Shown: piece after piece, positions 17,818-26,023 of the stretch | Layout of the letters: every line of letters starts with the position of its first letter | How positions within the stretch are numbered: position 1 is the first letter of the stretch | Source: Bradyrhizobium sp. SZCCHNS1050 | GTDB taxonomy: Bacteria; Pseudomonadota; Alphaproteobacteria; Rhizobiales; Xanthobacteraceae | NCBI RefSeq assembly: GCF_032484785.1 | Contig: NZ_JAUETR010000001.1 | Coordinates: forward strand, 4,653,501 to 4,717,500 | DNA: 64,000 bases | Direction: 5' to 3' | Made by a program: the position numbers and the translations under genes | Notes under the pieces: generated by a model | Seen by the model: only the letters and a program-made list of their open reading frames with translations | Databases searched by the model: none | What the model was told of the DNA's origin: nothing

Positions 17818-18984
17818 CTAATAATGGACGCGCAGGCCGATGCCGCCGTGGATGGTGTTGCCGACCGGCTGCGGGCCGAGCGTGCCGTTGACGAACAGAT
17901 CGGCGATCCAGCCTTGCGGCAGGCGGAAGCCGAGCCGGCCGCCATATTCGAACCAGCCCTGGTTGCCCATGGTCGGCGTCACCGTGCCGTTGCCGGTGAC
18001 GGTGGCGACGATGCCGGAGCTGGTCGCGAACGACTGGACGTAGCCGCCATTGATGTTGGCCTCGATGCTCGTGCCGAACAGGTGGGTCCACTGGCCGCCG
18101 ACCTTGACCAGGCTGGTGCGGTCGGTGCCGCCGGCGATCGTCGCATCGAACGGGTTGAAGGCCACCGCGGGATCGCGATAGCCGGCGACGTGCTGCCACA
18201 ACTGCCACAGCTCGACCGATGCCGCGAGCTCGTCGCGCGGCGAGAGCCGGCTGATCCAGCCGGCGCGGCCGTAGACCGCGTAGTTCGATGCCGTGGTGGT
18301 GCCGTCCACCGTGACGTTGCCGAGGCTCGTTGCATAGCTCCGGCCGTAGCGCACGCGCTCATAGGGCGTCAGGATCGTGCCGACGTCGAAGAACGGCCGC
18401 GACGAGCCCCAGTCGACGAAGTCGTAGCGCAGTGCGAAGGCGCCGATCGGCGCCGACGTCACGTGGTAGCCGTTCTCGTCGTAGTGCGTGTAGGCGAGGC
18501 CCGCGAGCAGCGCCAGATTGTTTGTGAGCTGCTTGCGGCCATGGATGCCGGCCGAGAACGAGCCGGCCGAGCCGAATGCGCTGATGCAGTCGTTGCAGTT
18601 GACCTGCTCGTTGACGCCGAGCAGCACCAGCCCGAGCACGCGGTTGGTGATCATCTGGTTGAAGCGCTGGTCGGCGAGGCCGTTGATCGCGTTCGCGCTG
18701 TTTCCCGCGCCGGTGGGCGACGGCGACGGGGTCGGCGAGATCGAGGGAGAGGGCGTCGGTGTCGGACTTGAGGTCGATGTCGGCGTGGCCGACGGCGTCG
18801 GCGTCGCGGTGGGCGAGGAGGTCGGCGACGGCGACGGGGTGGGGCACGGCGCCGCCGCGAAATTGTCCACCCCGCAACTGCTCTGCGCGGCGGCCGGCGC
18901 GGCTTGCAGCGCAAGCGCGAGCAGCCCGCCGGCGATGGCGGTCATCAGGAGAGCAAGCTGACCGCGGTGCGTTCTCATCGTCAT
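17818..18984 (-). CDS. Outer-membrane beta-barrel protein with Pro/Ser/Thr-rich stalk
   Basis: 388 residues from the ATG at 18984. A signal peptide (to APAAAQ) is followed by about 45 residues alternating Pro with Ser or Thr (CPTPSPSPTSSPTATPTPS and onward). A region of about 280 residues then shows alternating hydrophobic strands and ends GLRVHY, the aromatic C-terminus expected of a barrel. It resembles an autotransporter translocator with almost no passenger. The first ATG overlaps the stop of the FecR-domain gene as ATGA, so the two are translationally coupled. The Ser/Thr-Pro stalk resembles O-glycosylated linkers. Confidence 0.8.
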   Translation of the reverse strand: MTMRTHRGQLALLMTAIAGGLLALALQAAPAAAQSSCGVDNFAAAPCPTPSPSPTSSPTATPTPSATPTSTSSPTPTPSPSISPTPSPSPTGAGNSANAINGLADQRFNQMITNRVLGLVLLGVNEQVNCNDCISAFGSAGSFSAGIHGRKQLTNNLALLAGLAYTHYDENGYHVTSAPIGAFALRYDFVDWGSSRPFFDVGTILTPYERVRYGRSYATSLGNVTVDGTTTASNYAVYGRAGWISRLSPRDELAASVELWQLWQHVAGYRDPAVAFNPFDATIAGGTDRTSLVKVGGQWTHLFGTSIEANINGGYVQSFATSSGIVATVTGNGTVTPTMGNQGWFEYGGRLGFRLPQGWIADLFVNGTLGPQPVGNTIHGGIGLRVHY

Positions 18985-19688
18985 CGCCCGCACAGGATGC
19001 CGGTGAAGTCCTGCGGCGGCGCATTGCTGGCGAGATCGGTGACCGTGCAAAGGCCGGATGTCGACGCGCAGGTCGCGGCAAAACTCCAGGACGGATTGCT
19101 GGTCTTCTTGATCGCGCTTCGGCCGTTGCCGGTCGCGGTGATGATCGCGGTGTCGCCCGGCTGCGTTAGCTCGAGGCATTGGAAGGTGAGGGTGCAGACC
19201 CGCGAAGCGCCTTCCTGCAGCACGACCATGGTCTGGCCGCGCTGCGAGCGGATGTCGAGGATGGTGCCGCGCACGCCGATGGTCGCGAGCGGCGTGTTGA
19301 TCTTGTAGGCGGTTTTCTCGGAATGGCCGGTGACGAAGCGGAACGCGCCGGTGCCGAGCCGGATCGCGATATCGCGATAGCTGGTCTCGTCGTTGAAGAC
19401 GGTGCGGTCGAGCGTCAGGGTGGCGTTGGCGCCGAGCGAGAGATTGGTGCTGTCGATCATGACGAGCCGCGCGGCGCTGTCATTGCCGGTGCGCACCGTC
19501 TCGTTGCGCACGACGCCGTCGCCGACATTGATCGGACTGCTCGACGCGCCTGCCACGCGCAGCACGTCCTTCTGCACCAGCACGGCCTCGCCGATGCGGC
19601 CGTCGGCGCTTGCCCCGCCCGCCAAGCCCAGCAGGGCGGCGGCCGAGATTGCAGCGACACAGGCTCGGCGACGCTGATTCATATCCAC
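18981..19688 (-). CDS. Exported FecR-domain protein
   Basis: 235 residues. GTG at 19688 is chosen because AAGGAA lies about 10 bases before it; ATG at 19682 is possible. A signal peptide ends near ASADG. The FecR domain (about 35-145) includes VGDGVVRNETVRTGNDSAARL, LTLDRTVFND and TPLATIGVRGTILDI, the characteristic 'GVRGT' element. The protein lacks the N-terminal anti-sigma segment and membrane helix of true FecR, and no ECF sigma gene is adjacent. It is therefore a periplasmic FecR-like protein, not a classical regulator. Its partner is the coupled barrel gene. Confidence 0.85.
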   Translation of the reverse strand: MDMNQRRRACVAAISAAALLGLAGGASADGRIGEAVLVQKDVLRVAGASSSPINVGDGVVRNETVRTGNDSAARLVMIDSTNLSLGANATLTLDRTVFNDETSYRDIAIRLGTGAFRFVTGHSEKTAYKINTPLATIGVRGTILDIRSQRGQTMVVLQEGASRVCTLTFQCLELTQPGDTAIITATGNGRSAIKKTSNPSWSFAATCASTSGLCTVTDLASNAPPQDFTGILCGR

Positions 19689-19821
19689 ACCGAAGATTGT
19701 TCCTTGCCCAATCTAGCCGAAGACGGCGCGCGGGGTTGTTGTAAAATAGGCACAAGTTTGCCTCGATGACCGTTCGGTGGTTAGTTGCCGCCACCGTGAG
19801 ATCAGTTCAACGCGGAGGCCC

Positions 19822-21150
19822 ATGAAGGTATCTGCTGCTCGCCGCGATGACGACGAAGAGGACGGCGAGGTTGCGCAGGATGGCGCTCTGTCGGTCCGCC
19901 GCTGTGTGATGACGGCATTGCTGATCTTCGCGATCGCGCACGTCGTGCTGATGATCGGGCTCGCCTCGCCGCCGAAATTCGTCTTCGACGAGGTGCATTA
20001 CGTGCCGGCGGCGCGGCAGATGCTGGGACTGGCGCCGGCGACGCCGCAGCTCAACCCGATGCATCCGCCGCTCGCCAAGGAGCTGATTGCGCTGTCGATC
20101 AGGACGTTCGGCGATAACGCCTTCGCATGGCGCTATCCCGGTACCGTGCTCGGCGGGCTCGCCGTGGCCGCGATCTATCTATGCGGCCTGGCGCTGTTCG
20201 CGGCGCAATGGCCTGCCATTGCGGCGGCGCTGCTCGCGGCCTTCAACCAGATGCTGTTCGTGCAGGCGCGCATCGCGATGCTCGACATCGGCGCGCTCGC
20301 CTTCAGCCTGCTCGGGATCGCGGCCTTTCTGTTTTCGTTCCGGCAGCGCCGGCCGCAGGTCGTGTTCGCGCTGGCGGGCGCGCTGTTCGGCCTTGCGATC
20401 GCCTGCAAATGGAGCGGGCTGTTTCCGCTGCTGACGGCGCTTCTCATCGTCGGTCTCATCAAGCTGTTGCAGCATTGGCAGACCTCGTTCGGTGATGGCG
20501 AGCCGACCGACTGGTATCGGCCCGAGCAATGGCCGCAACTGAGCTGGCCGCAGATCGTGCTGTGCCTCGTCGCGATGCCCACCGTCTGCTATCTCGCGAC
20601 CTTCGTCCCGCTGCACGGCCTGTCCGTCGTGGGCATCTTCGAGGCGCAGCGGCGCATCTTTGACGACAGCGTCACCACGGCGATCGCCGGCCACACCTAT
20701 ATGAGCGCGTGGCCGACCTGGCCGTTGCTGGTCCGTCCGGTCTGGTTCTTGTTCGACAAGACGAGCGACACCGACATCGCCGCGGTGGTGCTGCTCGGCA
20801 ATCCGCTGGTGCTGTGGCCGGCGCTTGCGGCGATCGCGATCTGCGTCCGGGATTTCATCGCGACGCGCAGCGCGACGGCGTTCCTGATCCTGGCGTTCTA
20901 TCTCGGCTGCTATCTGCCCTGGGCGCTGCTGCCGCGCGCGCTGAGCTTCATCTACTACTACCTGCCGTCGGCGACGCTGGCGAGCCTCGCGCTCGTCCAT
21001 GTGCTGACCCGCTGGCCGCGCTGGGTGCTGTTGAGCTATGTCGCCGTCGCGATCCTGGGCTTCGTCGCGATGCTGCCGGTCAGCGCCGCCTTCATCGGCA
21101 CGACGATGCAGACCTTCACCCGGTTGATGCTGTTCCAGAGCTGGATCTGA
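19822..21150 (+). CDS. GT39-like dolichyl-phosphate-mannose-protein mannosyltransferase family membrane protein
   Basis: 442 residues. The ATG at 19822 follows CGGAGG. There are about ten membrane segments. The first periplasmic loop contains FVFDEVHYVPAARQ, with the catalytic Asp-Glu pair of GT-C/PMT enzymes, then NPMHPPLAKELIALSI. The second half has LPRALSFIYYYLPS, also seen in PMT relatives. Such enzymes move a sugar from a polyprenyl phosphate to Ser/Thr of secreted proteins, or to lipids. It is divergent from the FecR/barrel pair, whose stalk would be a plausible acceptor. Substrate and sugar are not shown by the sequence. Confidence 0.85.
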   Translation: MKVSAARRDDDEEDGEVAQDGALSVRRCVMTALLIFAIAHVVLMIGLASPPKFVFDEVHYVPAARQMLGLAPATPQLNPMHPPLAKELIALSIRTFGDNAFAWRYPGTVLGGLAVAAIYLCGLALFAAQWPAIAAALLAAFNQMLFVQARIAMLDIGALAFSLLGIAAFLFSFRQRRPQVVFALAGALFGLAIACKWSGLFPLLTALLIVGLIKLLQHWQTSFGDGEPTDWYRPEQWPQLSWPQIVLCLVAMPTVCYLATFVPLHGLSVVGIFEAQRRIFDDSVTTAIAGHTYMSAWPTWPLLVRPVWFLFDKTSDTDIAAVVLLGNPLVLWPALAAIAICVRDFIATRSATAFLILAFYLGCYLPWALLPRALSFIYYYLPSATLASLALVHVLTRWPRWVLLSYVAVAILGFVAMLPVSAAFIGTTMQTFTRLMLFQSWI

Positions 21151-21157
21151 AACCGGA

Positions 21158-21200
21158 CAAAAAGCGCCCCGCCCGCCAGGGACCGTGGGCAGGCGGGGCG
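21158..21200 (-). terminator. Rho-independent terminator of the OmpA-domain gene
   Basis: CGCCCCGCC (21165-21173) and GGCGGGGCG (21192-21200) form a 9-bp stem. Read on the minus strand it is followed by a T-run (the A-run 21158-21163). It directly follows the OmpA-family stop. Confidence 0.85.
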
Positions 21201-21216
21201 ATGCGCGGCGGAGCGC

Positions 21217-21867
21217 TCACTTCGCCGCGGTTTTGGTGTCCATGTTGACGACCTGGACCCGCCGGTTGAGCGGATCGGCCGGGTTGGCCGCGTCCTTGAG
21301 CTTGGTCTTGCCATAGCCGACCGTGACGAGGTCCTGGCCGGGGAGGGCGAACTTCTCGACCAGATAGCGCTTGATGGTGTCGGCACGGCGCTCGGAGAGA
21401 TCCTGGTTGAAGCCGTCGCTGCCGATGCCGTCGGTATGGCCGGCGACCACGAAGGTCGAGCCCTTCAGGTTCGGATCGGACAGCGCCTTGCCGAGCTCCT
21501 GCACGGCCGGCATCGAGGCCTTGCTGATCTCGGCCGAGTTGTAGTCGAACTGGATCTCGAGATCGATCTTGGGCTTGGTGGCCGCGATCTCGGCAATCTG
21601 CTCGCGCTCGCCGAGCGACAGCGAGCGGGTCTTGCGGTTGCGCATGCTGTCAATGAAGGCCGCTTGCTTCGCCTGCGCTGCCGCGTCGGCCTGCGGGGTC
21701 GCCTGCGGTCCGACCGAAATGCCGCGCGTCACGGCCTTCGGCTTCAGCGCGTTGAGGATCTTGTCGGCCGACACGGTCTCGCCGGCGAGCGCGGTGCCTG
21801 CGCCGATCGCCAGCATGGCGGAGAACGCCGCCGCCTGAACTGCAAAGCGTCCAAAATATGGGGTCAT
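21217..21867 (-). CDS. OmpA-family peptidoglycan-binding protein
   Basis: 216 residues from the ATG at 21867, with AGGA eight bases upstream. A signal peptide ends about GTALAG. A linker of roughly 75 residues leads to a C-terminal OmpA domain: IDLEIQFDYNSAEISKASMP, VVAGHTDGIGSDGFNQDLSERRADTIKRYL, VGYGKTKLKD and NRRVQVV. The Asp and Arg that hold meso-diaminopimelate are present. There is no N-terminal barrel and no lipobox, so it is a soluble periplasmic protein that binds peptidoglycan. A strong terminator follows, and a CRP-like site lies upstream. Confidence 0.9.
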   Translation of the reverse strand: MTPYFGRFAVQAAAFSAMLAIGAGTALAGETVSADKILNALKPKAVTRGISVGPQATPQADAAAQAKQAAFIDSMRNRKTRSLSLGEREQIAEIAATKPKIDLEIQFDYNSAEISKASMPAVQELGKALSDPNLKGSTFVVAGHTDGIGSDGFNQDLSERRADTIKRYLVEKFALPGQDLVTVGYGKTKLKDAANPADPLNRRVQVVNMDTKTAAK

Positions 21868-21941
21868 CGTCGTTATCCTCGGGTCGTCATGCCCTATGGC
21901 CATTGGATGCGTGAACGATAGAACGGGTTCAAAGCATCAAA

Positions 21942-21957
21942 TGTGATCGACGTCACG
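21942..21957. promoter_or_regulatory. CRP/FNR-family-like binding site
   Basis: TGTGA-TCGACG-TCACG matches the TGTGA-N6-TCACA consensus with one mismatch. It is centred about 82 bp before the OmpA-domain start. A regulator cannot be named from one site. The surrounding 21868-22252 holds no gene. Confidence 0.4.
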
Positions 21958-22252
21958 TTGCCGGACCGGGCGGCCCTTGAGGGGCGAAGCGAGTGGTCCG
22001 CGGGATGCGCCGCGCGCTGCCGCAAAGCGATCGGCAGGTGGCCGGTCCGCGAACAACAAATCGGCCAGATGCGGTTCTACCGGATAGCGCTCGCCGGGAA
22101 AAAATCGCAAACCTGAGGGACGCGAACGGCGAGTGGATTCGTAGTCAAAGAAACGCGAACAGAAAAGCAAAGCCGTGTTCAACCCATCGCACAGGCGCGA
22201 CTATCAGTCCCATCGGGCAAGCGGTCAGGATCAGACGGGATCAGTGGGTTCC

Positions 22253-22483
22253 ATGTCGACGCTGATCGGAGCTGGCATCATAGCGGCATCGATCCTGCTG
22301 TCGACGCTGATCACTGCGGTCGGCAACCGCTATGTCGGCCTGGAAAGTCCCTCCGAGGATACGGCCTGGCTGGTCGACCGCCTGACCGGCCGCATCTACA
22401 AGTGCCGTGCGCCGGATCCCGGCCGCGCCAGCTGCAAGGCCGAGATCGCCACCGGCAGCATTCCGGACAAGTCCAAGCCTTGA
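22253..22483 (+). CDS. Small single-pass membrane protein
   Basis: 76 residues from the ATG at 22253. Residues 3-23 (TLIGAGIIAASILLSTLITAV) form one membrane helix. The C-terminal part includes DTAWLVDRLTGRIYKCRAP and two cysteines. This pattern is common in short uncharacterised proteins of the group. No function is assigned. An upstream in-frame extension lacks conserved features. Confidence 0.6.
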   Translation: MSTLIGAGIIAASILLSTLITAVGNRYVGLESPSEDTAWLVDRLTGRIYKCRAPDPGRASCKAEIATGSIPDKSKP

Positions 22484-22557
22484 GGTTCCGCTAGGGGATC
22501 TCGCCGGCCTGATTTGCCGTTGCGGGAGCGGGGGCGAATCTCGCACCATTGCGCGGC

Positions 22558-23730
22558 ATGCCCGCCGTTTCCACGCCCATCCCGCTCCCCAAGCCGCAGG
22601 CGCGCCGCATCTGGCTGCGCGCGCAGCGGCTCGATGCCGAGGCGCCGTTCGGCGCGGGCCCCGAGGCGGTCGCCGCCGCCATTGCCCATCTCGGCTATGT
22701 GCAGATCGACACCATCAACGTCATCGAGCGCTGCCATCACCACATCCTGTTCAGCCGCATTCCCGCCTATCGCCGCGCCGATCTCAGGCAGGCGCAGAGC
22801 ACCGACAAGACCGTCTTCGAATATTGGACCCACGCGCTGTCCTATATTCCGGTGCAGGACTTCCGCTACTTCGTTCCGGCGATGCGCCGCCACCGCCGCG
22901 AGGGCCATCGCTGGCTCACGACCGTGAAGCCTGAGGATACGCGCAAGGTCATGCGGCTGATCCGCCAAGGCGGCGCGCTGACGATCCGCGACATCGACGA
23001 CGACGTTCTGCGCGAGAAGGACCACGCCTGGGCCAGCCGCAAGCCGTCGAAGCGCGCGCTGCAGCTCGGCTTCTACGAGGGCGTGCTGACGGTGTCGGGC
23101 CGCGACGGCATGCTCAAGACCTACGACCTCACCACCCGGCATTTCGGCTGGGAACGGCTGCCGAAGGGCGCCAATGATCGCGAGATCGCAACCTATCTGC
23201 TCGACCGCGGCTTGCGCGCCCAAGGCGTCGTCAGCCTCGATTCGCTCTGCCATCTCAATGCGCCAAGCAAGGCCGCGGTGCGCCGGGTCATCGATGCCAG
23301 GGTCCGGCGCGGCGAGCTGCTGCCGGTGACGGCGGAGGGCGCCGGCAAGCAGGAGCACTGGATCACGCCTGCTGCATTGGCAGCGCCGATCGAGATCGAT
23401 CCGGCGCGCGTGCACATTCTGTCGCCGTTCGATCCGCTGATCATCCAGCGCAAGCGGACGCAGGCGATCTTCGACTACGATCATCGCTTCGAGGCCTATG
23501 TCCCGAAGGACAAGCGCCTGTTCGGCTATTTCGCGCTGCCCGTCCTGGTCGGCGACGAGATCGTCGCCGCGCTCGACCTCAAGACCGACCGCCAGAACGG
23601 CAAGCTCCTGATGCAGAAATGGAGCTGGGTCGGCCAGGGCAAGGCCGCGCGTGGCGAGCGGCGCAAGGCGCTGAAGCGGGTGATCGAGGATGAGCTGCAC
23701 CGGTTCCAGAAGTTTCAGCTTGGAGATTGA
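22558..23730 (+). CDS. YcaQ/AlkZ-family winged-helix DNA glycosylase
   Basis: 390 residues; ATG at 22558 preferred over TTG at 22549. The HTH_42 family signature begins ARRIWLRAQRLD. The segment LGYVQIDTINVIERCHHHIL contains the QxD catalytic motif (QID) of YcaQ glycosylases, followed by YWTHALSYIPVQDF and, near the C-terminus, LSPFDPLIIQRKRTQAIFDYD. Relatives unhook DNA interstrand crosslinks or remove alkylated bases. It appears to be a single-gene unit. Confidence 0.85.
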   Translation: MPAVSTPIPLPKPQARRIWLRAQRLDAEAPFGAGPEAVAAAIAHLGYVQIDTINVIERCHHHILFSRIPAYRRADLRQAQSTDKTVFEYWTHALSYIPVQDFRYFVPAMRRHRREGHRWLTTVKPEDTRKVMRLIRQGGALTIRDIDDDVLREKDHAWASRKPSKRALQLGFYEGVLTVSGRDGMLKTYDLTTRHFGWERLPKGANDREIATYLLDRGLRAQGVVSLDSLCHLNAPSKAAVRRVIDARVRRGELLPVTAEGAGKQEHWITPAALAAPIEIDPARVHILSPFDPLIIQRKRTQAIFDYDHRFEAYVPKDKRLFGYFALPVLVGDEIVAALDLKTDRQNGKLLMQKWSWVGQGKAARGERRKALKRVIEDELHRFQKFQLGD

Positions 23731-23757
23731 GGCCGGGAGCAACGGGTCCGTTTTCGC

Positions 23758-23786
23758 TTGAATTGGGAATGATTGTTTCCTATTAT
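23758..23786 (+). promoter_or_regulatory. Promoter with an operator-like repeat in its spacer (tetR)
   Basis: TTGAAT (23758-23763) and TATTAT (23781-23786) are separated by 17 bp. The spacer holds GGAATGATTGTTTCC (23766-23780), a GGAA...TTCC inverted repeat. A start site about 7 bases after the -10 would fall on the tetR ATG (23793), implying a leaderless mRNA. Occupation by the TetR protein would block RNA polymerase. Confidence 0.55.
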
Positions 23787-23792
23787 CCGGCC

Positions 23793-24413
23793 ATGATGAA
23801 GTCTCCGAAGGATGCCGTCGAGCGCCGTGGGCCTGGCCGGCCGCGCGAGTTTGACATGGATACCGCCTTGAGCAGGGCGCTGGTGGTCTTCAGCGAGCGC
23901 GGCTACCACGCGGCATCGCTGGCCGAGCTACGCGTCGCGATGAAGCTCGCGACGGGAAGTCTCTACAAGGCGTTCCAGGACAAGCGCGCGATCTTCCTCG
24001 CGACACTCGATTACTACATCGCGCGGCGTGACCGACAGGTGCGCGAACGTCTCGATGCGCAGCACAGCGGCCGCGACAAGCTGCGGGCCTTGCTGCAGTT
24101 CTATGCCGAGTCCGCCAGTGACAGCGAGGGCCGGCGCGGTTGCATGGTCGTCACCAGCGCGGCGGAGCTCGCCACCTTGGATGCGGAGGCCGCCGCCAAG
24201 GTCCGCGGGGCGATGCGCCGGGTTGAGAGCCTGGTGTGCGATCTGATCAAGCTCGGACAATCCGACGGATCGATCCGGCCGAATCTCGACGCGGAAGCCG
24301 TGGCTGGCGCTCTTTTCTGTGTAATCCAGGGGCTGCGGGTGGTCGGCAAGACGGGGCGTGCCAAGAGCGAGATGATGAGCGTCGCAAATCAAGCCGCGAC
24401 CTTGTTCGCGTGA
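23793..24413 (+). CDS. TetR-family repressor
   Basis: 206 residues from the ATG at 23793 (or 23796). After GRPREFDMDTAL comes the TetR helix-turn-helix: ALVVFSERGYHAASLAELRVAM...GSLYKAFQDKRAIF (residues about 20-65). The ligand domain contains RRGCMVV, seen in TetR relatives that control enzymes acting on electrophiles or hydrophobics. The downstream hydrolase gene starts 43 bp later on the same strand. Similar AGGAAACA-type boxes lie before both genes, suggesting autoregulation and control of the hydrolase. Confidence 0.9.
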   Translation: MMKSPKDAVERRGPGRPREFDMDTALSRALVVFSERGYHAASLAELRVAMKLATGSLYKAFQDKRAIFLATLDYYIARRDRQVRERLDAQHSGRDKLRALLQFYAESASDSEGRRGCMVVTSAAELATLDAEAAAKVRGAMRRVESLVCDLIKLGQSDGSIRPNLDAEAVAGALFCVIQGLRVVGKTGRAKSEMMSVANQAATLFA

Positions 24414-24427
24414 CATCGTGCCAAATT

Positions 24428-24448
24428 AGGAAACATTTGTTCTATAAT
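24428..24448 (+). promoter_or_regulatory. Second TetR-type box and -10 element before the hydrolase gene
   Basis: AGGAAACATTTGTTCT (24428-24443) shares the AGGAAACA half-site with the complement of the box at 23766-23780. A perfect TATAAT (24443-24448) follows directly. No good -35 is visible, so this promoter may be weak or activator-dependent, or mostly read-through from tetR. Confidence 0.5.
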
Positions 24449-24455
24449 AAGGAGA

Positions 24456-25424
24456 ATGATCGTGCCCGAGTTGATGAACGCCATCTCTGCCCAAAGTCCG
24501 TCGCGCCTGGTCGCGGCTGAGCCGTTCTGTCGCGCCGAGCCCTCGTTGCCGGGATTCACCCACCGCTTCGAGACAGTCGAGGGTGTCAGGCTGCACTATG
24601 TCAGCGGTGGCCCGCCGGATGGCGAGGTGGTGGTGCTGCTCGCAGGCTTCCCCGAAAGCTGGTTTGCCTGGCGCAAGGTCATGCCGCTGCTCGGGTCGCG
24701 CTATCGGGTCATCGCGCCGGATCTCCCGGGGCAGGGCGACTCGGACCGGCCAGCGGAAGGCTACGACACGCAGGCCCTGGCCACGGCGGTGCATCGCCTG
24801 CTGCAGCAGCTCGGCGTCACCAGCTATCATCTGGTGGCCCATGATATCGGCGCGTGGGTGGCCTATCCCTATGCGGCCCTGTTCGAAGCCGAGGTGCGCA
24901 GTCTGGCCCTGCTCGATGCAGGAATTCCGGGCGTCACCTTGCCCGAGGCGCTGCCGTTCGCGCCCGACCGCGCGTGGCGCACCTGGCACTTCGCGTTCCA
25001 CGCCGTCGCGGATCTCCCGGAGATGCTGATCCATGGCCGCGAACGCGACTATCTCGCGTGGTTCCTGCGCCGCAAAGGGGCCGATCCCCAGGCGTTCTCC
25101 GAAAGCGATCTCGACGAATACGCCCGCGTGCTGACCAAGGCCGGCGGCTTGCGCGCCGGGCTCGCTTATTATCGTGCCGCCGCACTGTCCGCGCTTCAGA
25201 ACCGCGAGCTGAAACAAAGGGGCAAGCTGAAGCCGCCGGTGCTGGCCGTCGGTGCCGACCAGGGATCGATCGTGGACATGGCCGCGCCGCTCAGGGAGGT
25301 CGCCGATCACGTCGAGGGCATCATCATCTCCGGGTGCGGTCACTACATTCCGGAAGAACAGCCTGCCATCCTGGCGGAGGAGCTGAAGGCCTTCTTCGGC
25401 CTCGCCGGCGCGGGGCCGATCTGA
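24456..25424 (+). CDS. Alpha/beta hydrolase of the epoxide hydrolase type
   Basis: 322 residues from ATG 24456, or 320 from GTG 24462, which has better spacing to GGAG at 24451. The fold begins HRFETVEGVRLHYVSGG. The nucleophile elbow is HDIGAW with the catalytic Asp. The charge-relay His lies in GCGHYIPEEQP, and cap-domain Tyr candidates occur in GLAYYRA. The usual HGFP oxyanion motif reads AGFPESW here. Family members open epoxides with water. It is probably induced by the substrate of the adjacent TetR repressor. Confidence 0.85.
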   Translation: MIVPELMNAISAQSPSRLVAAEPFCRAEPSLPGFTHRFETVEGVRLHYVSGGPPDGEVVVLLAGFPESWFAWRKVMPLLGSRYRVIAPDLPGQGDSDRPAEGYDTQALATAVHRLLQQLGVTSYHLVAHDIGAWVAYPYAALFEAEVRSLALLDAGIPGVTLPEALPFAPDRAWRTWHFAFHAVADLPEMLIHGRERDYLAWFLRRKGADPQAFSESDLDEYARVLTKAGGLRAGLAYYRAAALSALQNRELKQRGKLKPPVLAVGADQGSIVDMAAPLREVADHVEGIIISGCGHYIPEEQPAILAEELKAFFGLAGAGPI

Positions 25425-25460
25425 GCTGTCGGTTGATATCGCGGCCTGCCGTGGACAGGC

Positions 25461-25895
25461 CTATGCCGCAGCAGGCCGCGTCGCGCATCGGTCGATCCAG
25501 ATGCCGATGACGACGCCGACGACATAGGCCGCGATGTTCCACAGCGAGAAGATCCGTCCGAGCAGCAGCGCGCCGGCCAAGGTCAAGCGGAAGCTGTCGA
25601 GCCAGGGCGTGTGGATCAGCCTGGAGGCTTCGACGATCACGGTGACGGCGAGCGCCAGCCCGCCGATCTGCCACGGTGACATCCGCGGCAGCAGCGCGAC
25701 GAGCAGCATGTAAACCATCGTCGCCCAGAGGAGGGAGCCGCCATACTTGACGATGAAGGCGGGCGCTCCGAGGCCGAGACCGGCGAAGCGCAGTGCGAGC
25801 CCGAGCGCGATCATGATCAGTGCCGTCGCAAACGCCATCGCGGCGCGGCGGCGCTTGCCGGCGCGCGGCGGCCGCCAGGAGGATAGCGTCGTCAT
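25461..25895 (-). CDS. DUF2809 membrane protein
   Basis: 144 residues from the ATG at 25895; an in-frame TTG at 25988 would add 31. Four or five membrane helices are visible, with FIVKYGGSLLWATMVYMLLV, VIVEASRLIHTPWLDSFR and NIAAYVVGVVIGIWID, the DUF2809 landmarks. The function is unknown; relatives resemble VanZ-like proteins in layout. It is convergent with the hydrolase gene and divergent from the MFS gene. Confidence 0.8.
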   Translation of the reverse strand: MTTLSSWRPPRAGKRRRAAMAFATALIMIALGLALRFAGLGLGAPAFIVKYGGSLLWATMVYMLLVALLPRMSPWQIGGLALAVTVIVEASRLIHTPWLDSFRLTLAGALLLGRIFSLWNIAAYVVGVVIGIWIDRCATRPAAA

Positions 25896-26023
25896 GCGCG
25901 CGCCGCGCCCCCGCGATGCGCCGACGGGCTGTGGGATGTCAGGTTTTCCGATTGACTTGCCACGACCGATGCTCAACACCGCCTTCAACTATCAATGTCC
26001 AGAAAGCTCCCGGGAGGAGATCG

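Noticed and set aside
18981..19688. FecR-domain protein considered as a sigma-factor regulator of a TonB-dependent receptor
   Set aside because: It has a cleaved-type signal peptide and no N-terminal anti-sigma region, and there is no ECF sigma gene or receptor beside it.
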